From Bacteroidaceae bacterium (GTDB taxonomy: Bacteria; Bacteroidota; Bacteroidia; Bacteroidales; Bacteroidaceae), in the NCBI GenBank assembly GCA_017617235.1, contig JAFZWQ010000042.1:82401-123708 (forward strand): DNA of 41,308 bases, written 5' to 3'. The notes beneath the pieces are model-generated. The model searched no databases, was not told the DNA's origin, and was given only the letters and a program-made list of their open reading frames with translations. Made by a program: the position numbers and the translations under genes. This document shows, piece after piece, positions 1 to 8,009 of this stretch. Position 1 is the first letter of the stretch. Each line of letters opens with the position of its first letter.

Positions 1-692
1 TTGAGATGGAACAGAGGGTTAACTCCACGACTACCGGCAACGGTGCTGTACAACAGTTCCTGTCCTTTCTCTTTGAGTTTCTCGTATACATCGTCGTAGA
101 AGGGCAGGGCGGAAAGTGCTGCATCGAATACGCTGTCGGGATGGTAGGCATAGCTGTGGATTAGGTCGCTTGTACCATCGAGCGTGAGGTCTGCAGTCAG
201 TCCCGTTTTGCTCTCGTGAATAGTCGGAATCAGACTATCGCAAAAGAAAGTATAGAATTTATACTTGTTTGTCGGATACTTGTTGGGATAGAAACGATCG
301 TTGGCAATGGTGTCATCGTAGAACTTGACATTACCCTGTGCATCCACAATCTTCAGCGTGTCGCCTCGTAACAGACAATACTGCGAATCGCGTTTGGTGA
401 AATCGGTTTTGCCTGCACTCGACCAATAGGCATAGGTGTGGAAGGGGGCTTTCATCCAATGTTCCATATCCTCCTCCCAACTGTTGAATACGCCTGTTCC
501 ACGGGTCGCTATGGTGAACGAGGGATTGGCAAAGGTGGGATAAATGGGTATGAGGTCAGCCTCTTTTTCATCGTTGTTTACGACAAGGGGAGGTGGCACA
601 GGCTCATAGATGCTGGGTATGTGGTCATTGATGCATGCCGCCATACTGAGCATCACGATACTATATATTATATATAAGGTATATCTTTTCAT
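1..692 (-). CDS. Fimbrillin-like lipoprotein (3' end outside window)
   Basis: Reading on the minus strand from the ATG at 692-690, the frame stays open to base 1, giving about 230 residues without a stop. The N-terminus has a Lys/Arg start, a hydrophobic run and a lipobox-like SMAAC at residues 16-20, so a lipid-anchored, exported protein is likely. Around residue 62 there is an IATRGTG stretch, a feature common near the mature start of Bacteroidota fimbrillin-family proteins. It begins 5 bases after the stop of the DUF5119-like gene and is the last visible member of that operon. The role as a structural or tip subunit of a surface fibre is inferred from context; no family was confirmed. Confidence 0.75.
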   Translation of the reverse strand, partial: MKRYTLYIIYSIVMLSMAACINDHIPSIYEPVPPPLVVNNDEKEADLIPIYPTFANPSFTIATRGTGVFNSWEEDMEHWMKAPFHTYAYWSSAGKTDFTKRDSQYCLLRGDTLKIVDAQGNVKFYDDTIANDRFYPNKYPTNKYKFYTFFCDSLIPTIHESKTGLTADLTLDGTSDLIHSYAYHPDSVFDAALSALPFYDDVYEKLKEKGQELLYSTVAGSRGVNPLFHL

Positions 693-697
693 TTTCT

Positions 698-1819
698 TTA
701 GAAGTCTACGCCTATTGGTGTGTGGTCTACCCACTTGTCGATGTTTACGTCTGGTTCGCTTTCTATCTTGTCACGTGTCAGTTGCATGATGTTGTCGATG
801 TTGAGGGTGATGGTGGGTGCTGTTTGTATGGCCATTTCGCCTCCCTCGCTCATTTTAAGTGAAGGCGTCTGGCTCAGCGTGTTGTACAGGTTTATGCTAC
901 CCTCGAGTATGCGATGGTGTACCACATTCTTGCTATCGGTAAAGTGAATGTGGATGTTTACTTGCAGTACGCCAGGTCCAGTGCTTGATCCAGACGATTT
1001 GCTGGGTACAATACCTGGTACGCGAATGTTGCCCTTGACAGCGAAAGTTTCCATGTATTTGGGATCTTGGCTGAAGGTAGGCTTGTATAGCACCTTATAA
1101 GTCTTCTCTCGGAAGAATACTTCGCCTGTGCTGATGAGCATGGAACGACAGACGCCACTCATGCAACAGATAATGCTGTCTACCACGATGCCCGATTCCT
1201 TTGGCTTCATCGTAAAGTTGATGTTCACCACTTGGGTTAGGGCGCGTGGGGTGAAGTTGATGGTGTAGAGAGGGTCTCCTGTGATGTCGAGCGGAATATT
1301 CACATGTCCTGTTGCGCTGAACAGGTGCAGGGTGTCGGCTGTTACGAGATAGTCACTATAGGGGTTGCGGTCGCGCCATCCAACATAGTCGGGACCTACT
1401 ATACCCAGGTCGTTGGTAATGGGCTCGGATATGGTGTCGCCTATCATGTTGAATCCTTCGCGATGCCCGTTGTAGGCCAGGAACTCGTATTCACCAGCAC
1501 GCAGATGCAGGACGTGGTGTCCGCTGTCGGCAGGGTTCACCAGTTGCAGGGTATCCACATCCAGGTCAGGACTCTCGATGACGCGTGTACTGTCGTTCCC
1601 TGTAGCCAGTGTGGTGGTCTCGAACAGATAGTAATTGTGCATCACTACGCGCTGGGCCTTAACGTCCATGTATTGGGGATGCTGAGTAAATTCGGACGAC
1701 CAGTTGAAGTTGAACTTTACATGTCCTCTGTGCGGATGAGGCGTGTTGCAGTATTCAACGTCCATTCGGCAGGCTGCTACCAACAGGCAGGTCAGGAGTA
1801 TGAGAGACAAACGTTTCAT
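698..1819 (-). CDS. DUF5119-like lipoprotein, fimbria-associated
   Basis: 373 residues. The signal sequence ends in a lipobox (LLVAAC, Cys17), predicting a lipoprotein. The mature part is beta-rich, with a HVKFNFNW strand near the N-terminus and the LRAGEYEFLAYN stretch typical of the DUF5119/Mfa2-like anchor families of Bacteroidota fimbriae. The ATG overlaps the TGA of the upstream DUF3575-like gene by four bases (1816-1819), suggesting translational coupling. It probably works with the neighbouring fimbrillin-like lipoprotein as an anchor or assembly subunit. The DUF5119 assignment is from sequence feel, not a search. Confidence 0.75.
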   Translation of the reverse strand: MKRLSLILLTCLLVAACRMDVEYCNTPHPHRGHVKFNFNWSSEFTQHPQYMDVKAQRVVMHNYYLFETTTLATGNDSTRVIESPDLDVDTLQLVNPADSGHHVLHLRAGEYEFLAYNGHREGFNMIGDTISEPITNDLGIVGPDYVGWRDRNPYSDYLVTADTLHLFSATGHVNIPLDITGDPLYTINFTPRALTQVVNINFTMKPKESGIVVDSIICCMSGVCRSMLISTGEVFFREKTYKVLYKPTFSQDPKYMETFAVKGNIRVPGIVPSKSSGSSTGPGVLQVNIHIHFTDSKNVVHHRILEGSINLYNTLSQTPSLKMSEGGEMAIQTAPTITLNIDNIMQLTRDKIESEPDVNIDKWVDHTPIGVDF

Positions 1820-3492
1820 TCTTCACCTCCTTCCTCCGGAGTTTCTTCCGGGCTTTCGGGTTGTTGGGGCGTTTCAGGGGCTTCTGGGGCTTCTGAGCCT
1901 TCTGGGGCAGCTGGGTCTGATGGGTCAGTTGGGTCTGATGAGCCTGATGAGGCCTCTGAGTCAGAAGTGTCTGATGAGTCAGATGAATCTGATGGGCTTT
2001 CAGTGGGCTCTTCGGCATCCTTTTCTTCCTTCTTGGCAGCTTTCTCAGCTTCCTTCTTTGCCTTCTTGTCGGCCTTTTCGGCTTCGCGCTCCTCCTTTTC
2101 GGCTTCCTTCGCCATACGTGCATCCTCCTTCTCTTCAACCTTTTGCTGCTTGGCTCTCAGCTTGGCATCTTTCTGGGCCTGAAGCTTACGTTCGATGCGT
2201 GCCTGTACGCTGTCTGGGAACAGCTCGGCCTCGAGCACAGAGTCGCGGTCGTGGAAGACGGTGTCGGGATTCAGCAGCCATGCGTTCTTTAAACGGCGCT
2301 TGTGGTAGGGGTGCCAGAAGCCGAGTGAGTCATTAAGTATCTTTTGCTGACCCAACAAGGTATCCTGTTTGCTTTCCCAGTTTTGTTTCCTCTGTTGAAG
2401 CAATAGTGCGCGTTCGGCTTTCTTTGCCTCGAAACGGTCAATTTGCTTCTTGTACTTGTCAACAAGGGCCAGGTCGACCTTGTTTCCAATAGAACGGAAA
2501 CGATATACGAGGGCTATACGTACTTCATCTAACAAGGGGAAGGGCACCATCTTGAATCCGTTGGACGCATGTGTGAGCTTGTAGTCGCGGAATTCTTCGT
2601 TGTAGCGATATTTATCGTTTCGCACCATGCGAATGCCCACACTTGCACCCAGGTCAAGGTCCAAACCACCCATGTTGGGGTATCGTCTGGGCAGCAGGGG
2701 AATGCTCCATCCTGCACTCATACCCACGCCGATGCCTGTGCCTTGGATGCCCTTCTTGCCAAAGCAGAAGGAGTATTTGTCTGCCATCGCATACAGGCCG
2801 ATGAAGTAGGCGCGCCAGTTTCTGGGGTCTGTGACGGTACGTGTCGAGATGCGGCGACGCCATTTCCACCAGTGGTTGTAGAACCAGCTGCGGTTGGGGT
2901 CTCCGTTATATTCTGCTGCTATCCGCTCGCCTATGGAGTCGAGGTAGGCAATTTTGTAGCGTATGGTGTCTTCTGCTGGATAGGAGATACGGAATGTGTC
3001 TTTGTACAGCGAGTCTGGTTTGTGCAGATTGATTCGCTTGAATTCTGGGTACACACGTTCGCGTCCTATATTACCTGTTCGCCAGTATTTGCGGTATTCG
3101 CCACGCACCTGCATGTAGTTGAAGACGAACTTGGGTTTGTGATTCTCCTTGGTGCTACCGTTATATTTGACGTTGAAGAACAGCGAACGACGATTACGGT
3201 GCAGATTGTATGTACTGCGGCGCAGGTCGTATTCCAAGCCGATGTTTGGTAGTGTCATAGCCCAGTCAACCATATTGGTGTGGATGGAAAATCGTGTGCC
3301 GAAGCCTCGCATTATCTGTGTCTTGTCTTGCAGATAGGTGGAGTCTATCATGGGCTTAAGACTGGCAAAGATGGAGTCGGCACGCATACTGATGGCAGGG
3401 CGCTCTACCTTTCCGGTTTCGTCCTGTCCGAATGCCTGAGCTGCTGTCAGCAGCATCAGCAGTGTCAGTATGTAGATTGCTCCCCTTCTCAT
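1816..3492 (-). CDS. DUF3575-like outer membrane protein with coiled-coil and acidic tail
   Basis: 558 residues with a cleavable signal peptide (cleavage probably after AQAFGQ). The region from about residue 65 to 340 has the alternating aromatic strands of a DUF3575-type outer-membrane barrel (for example FSIHTNMVDWAMTLPNIGLEY, broken here as FSIHTNMVDW / LPNIGLEY, and GIGVGMSAGWSIPLLPRR). Residues of about 427-495 are almost pure Lys/Glu/Ala/Arg and should form a long charged helix. Residues of about 496-558 are a Ser/Asp/Pro/Glu tail ending PEEGGEE. The tail is unusual for this family. The start codon shares one base with the stop of the upstream TPR-like gene. It probably acts at the outer membrane in fimbria-like assembly. 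Confidence 0.75.
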   Translation of the reverse strand: MRRGAIYILTLLMLLTAAQAFGQDETGKVERPAISMRADSIFASLKPMIDSTYLQDKTQIMRGFGTRFSIHTNMVDWAMTLPNIGLEYDLRRSTYNLHRNRRSLFFNVKYNGSTKENHKPKFVFNYMQVRGEYRKYWRTGNIGRERVYPEFKRINLHKPDSLYKDTFRISYPAEDTIRYKIAYLDSIGERIAAEYNGDPNRSWFYNHWWKWRRRISTRTVTDPRNWRAYFIGLYAMADKYSFCFGKKGIQGTGIGVGMSAGWSIPLLPRRYPNMGGLDLDLGASVGIRMVRNDKYRYNEEFRDYKLTHASNGFKMVPFPLLDEVRIALVYRFRSIGNKVDLALVDKYKKQIDRFEAKKAERALLLQQRKQNWESKQDTLLGQQKILNDSLGFWHPYHKRRLKNAWLLNPDTVFHDRDSVLEAELFPDSVQARIERKLQAQKDAKLRAKQQKVEEKEDARMAKEAEKEEREAEKADKKAKKEAEKAAKKEEKDAEEPTESPSDSSDSSDTSDSEASSGSSDPTDPSDPAAPEGSEAPEAPETPQQPESPEETPEEGGEE

Positions 3493-5153
3493 TAATGCTT
3501 ACCCCAGAAGTCCTCCTCCGCCTTCCTCTTTGCGGCGATGGCTGCCTGTTGGCGTTGCCAAGCCTCGTATGCTGCTTTGTTCTTCTTGTATTCTGCTTCT
3601 TTTGCAGCATTAGCTGCTAGTGTGTTCTTTACGTTGGCGATGTTTGTTCGTTCCTGATTGATGCGTTCTTGCGAATAGGCAGGATAGATGGCGAGGATTT
3701 GGTCGAGGGCCTGTGATGCAAGGTTAATGGTGCTTGCGTCCTCTGCTTTGCGATAGGATTGGGCTACGGACATGTACAGGGGGGCCAGGTTCTGCCCGTT
3801 CACTCCGTCTTGTATGCCGTAGTCGATGGCTTCTTCCATCTTGCGGGCTGCTACGTTTTGTCTGGACATCCAGGAACGTACCATTTCGTTACGCTCGCTC
3901 ACGGGCAGTGCTTCCCATTCGCCAGGCAGAGTGGCTGCCGACGGGCGTGGTTCGCTCATCAATGCAGATGCGATGTATGCGCTGGTTACGAAGTGTTCGT
4001 GGGGGGTACTGGATATTTCTTCGGCTTTGTGGAAATATTCCAGGGCTCCTTCGCGATTCTCGAACTCATTCTTTTCTTGCTGGGCCTTGCCGATGCAGTT
4101 CTCGTAGTCGGGTTGCAATTTATACGAGAAGTTGCAGGCTTTGTAGAATACGGGCGAGGCGAGCAGCGTATCGTTGGTCATCATCAGGTGTACGGCATTC
4201 TTCAGGGCCACATAGTTGTCCTTGATGGAATCGAGTCGCGGACCATAGAAATTCTCCAGGTTCTCGGCACTGCCTGCTCCTGACCACAGATAGTACACAC
4301 CAATGTTGTTGCGGGCATTGGCATACCCCTGCCAGTTGGCCTTCAGCTCTTCGCTGCCAGCATAGTCAGCCATCATCTTGTCGCAGGTCTCTATGCAGGT
4401 GGTATAGTCTGTCAGGAACTGCTCTGTGTATTTGGGTTTGTCCGTCAGATACAGGTCGCGACAGGCCATGAAGTAATTCTCCAGATAAGAGGGATGCATT
4501 TCCTCGTTTGCCGCATTCTTACTCTCGCGTATGGCTTTAAAGGCACTGACATATCGCTGATATGCCTTCTCTGCCGTATATCCAGAGCCTTTCACCCTGG
4601 GGGCCGTATGCTGGTAGACGGTTGCTGCCTTTACCATTACGGCAGGACGGGTGGATTTGTATCGTTCCTCCTTTTCGATGGAGTTGAGGCTGTCGTTGCG
4701 TCGGATGCGGTCTTCGTAAATCTGCATCAGATCCTGGAAGTAAAGCAAACGCTCGGCATCAGACTTTGGAGCATAGAGGGCCATAGAATCCAGCATGGCA
4801 GCTCCTTGCACATAAATACCCTTGGTGAAAAAAGGTGCTCCGTTATACAGACGGCGCCAGCACTCGTACATCGAGTCGCAGGGCCATGTCGAGGGATCCG
4901 TGTCGAACTGTCCCGTATGGCGAGGACGGCCCTTTTCGTCCATCAAGATGTTTCCGTCGGCATCCATAGCAATTTTGCTACAGCGGTCGCGGAAGGCATT
5001 GAACTTATTATAGTAATCGGCATTCGCAGAAAACAACTTTGTGCCTTCTCCACCCAGACGATCGTTGTCGCTCACATTCTCGAACTGGGCCATAGCGTAG
5101 GGGATGCCGACCAGGAGGATGAGGACGGAGAGGACGAGTTTCTTTCCTATCAT
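3492..5153 (-). CDS. TPR-like exported protein, first gene of fimbria-like operon
   Basis: 553 residues from the chosen ATG at 5153-5151, which gives a clean signal peptide (MIGKKLVLSVLILLVG...AMAQ). A longer frame reaches 5210, but a strong promoter at 5187-5219 would place the transcript start inside it, so the shorter form is preferred. The body is helical with repeated Tyr/Ala/Leu patterns like degenerate tetratricopeptide repeats (for instance AYQRYVSAFKAIRES and FYKACNFSYKLQPDYENCIG). The C-terminus is Ala/Lys-rich and ends EEDFWGKH. TPR proteins usually scaffold complexes, and this one probably does so in the periplasm for the co-encoded surface proteins. No exact family was recognised. 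Confidence 0.75.
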   Translation of the reverse strand: MIGKKLVLSVLILLVGIPYAMAQFENVSDNDRLGGEGTKLFSANADYYNKFNAFRDRCSKIAMDADGNILMDEKGRPRHTGQFDTDPSTWPCDSMYECWRRLYNGAPFFTKGIYVQGAAMLDSMALYAPKSDAERLLYFQDLMQIYEDRIRRNDSLNSIEKEERYKSTRPAVMVKAATVYQHTAPRVKGSGYTAEKAYQRYVSAFKAIRESKNAANEEMHPSYLENYFMACRDLYLTDKPKYTEQFLTDYTTCIETCDKMMADYAGSEELKANWQGYANARNNIGVYYLWSGAGSAENLENFYGPRLDSIKDNYVALKNAVHLMMTNDTLLASPVFYKACNFSYKLQPDYENCIGKAQQEKNEFENREGALEYFHKAEEISSTPHEHFVTSAYIASALMSEPRPSAATLPGEWEALPVSERNEMVRSWMSRQNVAARKMEEAIDYGIQDGVNGQNLAPLYMSVAQSYRKAEDASTINLASQALDQILAIYPAYSQERINQERTNIANVKNTLAANAAKEAEYKKNKAAYEAWQRQQAAIAAKRKAEEDFWGKH

Positions 5154-5186
5154 ATATGTGTGCGCGTGTTTCAAATGATAATGGGT

Positions 5187-5219
5187 GCAAAGGTAAGACA
5201 TATTTCCCATACCCGCAAA
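5187..5219 (-). promoter_or_regulatory. Bacteroidota-type promoter for the fimbria-like operon
   Basis: On the minus strand TTTG (5219-5216) is followed after 20 bases by TACCTTTGC (5195-5187). This matches the Bacteroidota -33 TTTG / -7 TAnnTTTG pattern at the expected spacing. The predicted transcript start lies about 25-30 bases before the ATG at 5153. Confidence 0.75.
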
Positions 5220-5287
5220 CTTTTCGCCGTGTTTTTGTTAACTTTTCTTAACTAAGTTTACAGCGATGTGTTGTATTCTTTATCCAT

Positions 5288-5360
5288 CGTTCGATGAACG
5301 CACGGACATCGCCGATGAATGTGCATCCGTCGCCGATGAATGTCCGTTCATCGCCGATGG
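5288..5360. repeat. 21-bp tandem repeat in divergent intergenic region
   Basis: Units starting TCGCCGATGAATGT lie at 5309-5329 and 5330-5350, with a partial copy from 5351 and a degenerate copy before 5309. Small hairpins fall inside: CGTTC/GAACG at 5288-5300 and CGATGAA/TTCATCG at 5334-5353. The repeat occupies the middle of the 330-base gap between the two divergent operons (5154-5485). Nothing coding is seen there. Confidence 0.8.
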
Positions 5361-5403
5361 CGGAAGTTTGACTTGTATTCCTTTCAATTTAGGTTCCCTT
5401 TCC

Positions 5404-5436
5404 TTGCAATTCCAGGATGCATTCTTCTTACTTTTT
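5404..5436 (+). promoter_or_regulatory. Weak candidate promoter for the T9SS operon
   Basis: TTGC (5404-5407), then 21 bases, then TACTTTTT (5429-5436) resembles the -33/-7 layout but lacks the final G of TAnnTTTG. It is the best plus-strand match ahead of porP. A different promoter is possible. Confidence 0.3.
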
Positions 5437-5485
5437 TAACACTACGACACAATAATGGGCCTTGGTTGCTCGTTATAGGATGTGG

Positions 5486-6427
5486 ATGAAAAGACTGTTG
5501 TTGCTGGCAGTGGGCGTGCTGATGGCCGCAGGAGCCGAGGCTCAGTACGATGCGGCGTTCACAAACTACTGGACGTTGCAGTCCTACTTTAACCCAGCAG
5601 CAAGCGGCCTGGACGGCAAGCTCGACATACAAGGTGCACTCAGCATGCAGTACACTGGATTCGAGGGAGCCCCGCAGACAATGCAGCTTACAGCCGACAT
5701 GCCGCTCTTCTTCCTGGGTCCCCGACATGGCGTTGGCGTGGGGTTCATGAATGACAAGATAGGACTTTTCGCCAACAAAAAACTGTACCTGCAATACGCC
5801 TACCATCAACCCATGTGGGGCGGACAGCTGAGCATTGGAGCCCGCGTGGGGCTGCTGAACGAAACGTTCGACGGTTCGAAACTGGATGTTATCGACTCAG
5901 GTGACCCTGCTTTCGCCACAAACGAGGTAGACGGAATGGCGCTGGATGTGGACTTCGGACTGCGATATACGTACAAAAAGATATGGTACGCAGGACTGAG
6001 CTCGATGCACCTCACGGGCCCTACCATCAAACTGGGCGACGACAAGATGCGGCAGACCAGCGTTTCGCGCCTCTACTACCTGACGGGTGGCTACACGGTT
6101 CGCTTCAAACAGCCAGAGTACGCGTTGTACACTTCGGCAATTCTGCGCACCGACCTGCAAGCCTGGCGAGGCGATGTGACAGCCCGATTGGCCTACAACG
6201 GCGAGAAGATTCACCTCTACGGAGGTGTCTCGTACAGCCCGACGGTGAGCGTGGCTATGCTATTCGGAACCCAGTTCCATGGTGTCCAGATAGGTTATTC
6301 CTACGAGTTCTATACAGGAGGCATAGGGGTGCTGCACGGAACACACGAGCTGGTGTTGGGGTATCAAATGGACCTGAACATATTCAAGAAAGGAAAGAAC
6401 CTGCACAAAAGCGTGCGAATTCTGTAG
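5486..6427 (+). CDS. porP: Type IX secretion system outer membrane protein PorP/SprF family
   Basis: About 313 residues from the ATG at 5486, which opens a standard signal peptide (MKRLLLLAVGVLMAAGAEAQ). An ATG two codons earlier (5480) is equally possible; a TTG at 5462 is unlikely. The start of the mature protein (YDAAFTNYWTLQSYFNPAA) carries the family's early motif with FNPAASG. The rest consists of alternating beta strands of an outer-membrane barrel, ending in the conserved-looking LGYQMDLNIF. PorP is an outer-membrane part of the T9SS and is encoded first in the porPKLMN operon, as here. The gene stops 93 bases before gldK, in a gap containing a GC-rich palindrome. Confidence 0.92.
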   Translation: MKRLLLLAVGVLMAAGAEAQYDAAFTNYWTLQSYFNPAASGLDGKLDIQGALSMQYTGFEGAPQTMQLTADMPLFFLGPRHGVGVGFMNDKIGLFANKKLYLQYAYHQPMWGGQLSIGARVGLLNETFDGSKLDVIDSGDPAFATNEVDGMALDVDFGLRYTYKKIWYAGLSSMHLTGPTIKLGDDKMRQTSVSRLYYLTGGYTVRFKQPEYALYTSAILRTDLQAWRGDVTARLAYNGEKIHLYGGVSYSPTVSVAMLFGTQFHGVQIGYSYEFYTGGIGVLHGTHELVLGYQMDLNIFKKGKNLHKSVRIL

Positions 6428-6428
6428 A

Positions 6429-6462
6429 GACCCCCTTCCCAACCCTCCCCGAGGGGAGGGAG
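6429..6462 (-). repeat. REP-like GC-rich palindrome, copy 1 (between porP and gldK)
   Basis: CCCTCCCC (6443-6450), loop GA, GGGGAGGG (6453-6460) is a perfect 8-bp inverted repeat, flanked by a C-rich side sequence at 6429-6440. It is the same element as copy 2 at 6551-6586, but in the opposite orientation. Confidence 0.85.
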
Positions 6463-6520
6463 TATATACTGAAGAAAATATTACAAATACGAAATAAAGG
6501 ATAATTTAAAAAGAAGAAAT

Positions 6521-8005
6521 ATGAGGAATGAACAAATAGCTAACGTGACTACTCCTTCCCCTCGGGGAGGGCTAGGGGTAGGGGCCGCTATTTTCTTTGT
6601 TATTATTCTTATGACCGGTTGCATGGGCATGGGAAATACAGCTATGTCCACAGGCGGCGAGGTAACGGGAGTGCGAGGCACATCGTTCAGCGAACCCACA
6701 CCCTTCGGCATGGTGCCCGTCAGGAAGGGTTCCCTGAAGATTGGTATGGAGGAGAACGACACCCTGTGGGGTTCGGAATTCCCCAAGCGCGAAATCTCGG
6801 TCGACGGATTCTGGATGGACGAGACTGAGGTCTCGAATGCCAAGTATCGTCAGTTTGTGATGTGGGTGCGCGACAGCATCATCCGCGAACGTCTGGCAGA
6901 TCCCGCATATGGTGGCGACGAGACCTACAAAATCGAGGAAGACAAGGAGGGAAACCCCATCACGCCCTATCTGAATTGGAACAAGGCGATTCCCTGGAAG
7001 AAAGCCAACGAGGACGAGCAACGAGCCATCGAAAGTGTCTACGTGACACATCCCATCGACGGCACCAAGATGTTGGACGCCAGTCAGATGAATTATCGTT
7101 ACGAGATTTACGACTATGCAGCAGCCGCACAGCGCAAATATCGCCTGAACCCTGAGGAGCGCGACCTGAACACCGACCACGAGGTAGATGCCTCGAAGGT
7201 GGTGATGATAAGCAAGGATACAGCGTGGATCGACGACGAGGGCCGCATACAGCGACAGACCATCACACGTCCTCTTTCTGGGCCCTGGGACTTCCTGAAT
7301 ACCTATATTATAAATATATACCCAGACACCACATGTTGGGTCAACGACTTCCAGAATGCAGATAACGAGCGATACATGAAGCTCTATTTCAACAATCCGG
7401 CCTACGACGACTATCCTGTGGTGGGTGTAAGTTGGGAACAGGCCAACGCCTTCTGCGCCTGGCGTACAGACTTCCTGCTGAAGGGCTTGGGCGGCTATGC
7501 AAAGCAGGTTCAGCGCTATCGTCTTCCCACAGAAGTAGAGTGGGAGTATGCTGCCCGTGGCAAGTCCGGAAACCCCTTCCCCTGGGAGAGCGGCGAAGTA
7601 AAGAGCGACAAGAACTGTTACTATGCCAACTTCAAGCCTGACCGTGGAAACTATACAGAGGACGGCAGCATCATCACCTCGAAATGCGGCATCTACAGTT
7701 CCAATTCCAATGGCCTGTACGATATGGCAGGCAATGTAGCCGAGTGGACATCAACTGTTTACACGGAAGCCGGCGTGCAAAGCATGAGCGATATGAACCC
7801 CGAACTGCGTTACAATGCAGCCAAGGAAGACCCCTACCGACTGAAAAAGAAGAGCGTAAGAGGCGGCTCATGGAAAGACCCCGAAAGCATGATTCGCAGC
7901 GCATGGCGCAGTTATGAATACCAAAACCAACCTCGCAGCTACATCGGCTTCCGCTGTGTACGCTCGATGGTAAACGACAATTCCAAGCAAATAAACAAGA
8001 GATAA
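6521..8005 (+). CDS. gldK: Type IX secretion lipoprotein GldK/PorK
   Basis: 494 residues. Residues 24-34 form a hydrophobic run ending in the lipobox ILMTGC (Cys34), so this is an outer-membrane-linked lipoprotein. From about residue 63 on it has the formylglycine-generating-enzyme-like fold used by GldK/PorK: the FWMDETEVSNAKYRQF segment, VVGVSWEQANAFCAWR, RLPTEVEWEYAARG, GLYDMAGNVAEWT and SVRGGSWKD, ending YIGFRCVRS. With GldN it forms the periplasmic ring of the T9SS. An oddity is that residues 11-21 (TPSPRGGLGVG) before the hydrophobic core are encoded by a GC-rich REP-like palindrome. No later ATG would keep the signal sequence, so this start is favoured. Confidence 0.95.
   Translation: MRNEQIANVTTPSPRGGLGVGAAIFFVIILMTGCMGMGNTAMSTGGEVTGVRGTSFSEPTPFGMVPVRKGSLKIGMEENDTLWGSEFPKREISVDGFWMDETEVSNAKYRQFVMWVRDSIIRERLADPAYGGDETYKIEEDKEGNPITPYLNWNKAIPWKKANEDEQRAIESVYVTHPIDGTKMLDASQMNYRYEIYDYAAAAQRKYRLNPEERDLNTDHEVDASKVVMISKDTAWIDDEGRIQRQTITRPLSGPWDFLNTYIINIYPDTTCWVNDFQNADNERYMKLYFNNPAYDDYPVVGVSWEQANAFCAWRTDFLLKGLGGYAKQVQRYRLPTEVEWEYAARGKSGNPFPWESGEVKSDKNCYYANFKPDRGNYTEDGSIITSKCGIYSSNSNGLYDMAGNVAEWTSTVYTEAGVQSMSDMNPELRYNAAKEDPYRLKKKSVRGGSWKDPESMIRSAWRSYEYQNQPRSYIGFRCVRSMVNDNSKQINKR
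6551..6586 (+). repeat. REP-like GC-rich palindrome, copy 2 (inside gldK signal peptide codons)
   Basis: CCTTCCCC (6554-6561), loop TC, GGGGAGGG (6564-6571), followed by CTAGGGGTAGGGG, is translated in frame in the gldK signal peptide. It is inverted relative to copy 1 at 6429-6462, so the two can also pair with each other across the gldK start codon. Confidence 0.85.
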
Positions 8006-8009
8006 TATC

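Noticed and set aside
1304-2182. 292-residue plus-strand frame with Ser/Gly/Asp-rich end
   Set aside because: It is the opposite strand of the DUF5119-like gene and the low-complexity tail of the DUF3575-like gene.
5154-5210. N-terminal extension of the TPR-like protein to 5210
   Set aside because: The promoter at 5187-5219 would lie inside it, and the ATG at 5153 gives a clean signal peptide.
5288-5360. Possible CRISPR array
   Set aside because: The units are directly adjacent without spacers, so this is a tandem repeat.
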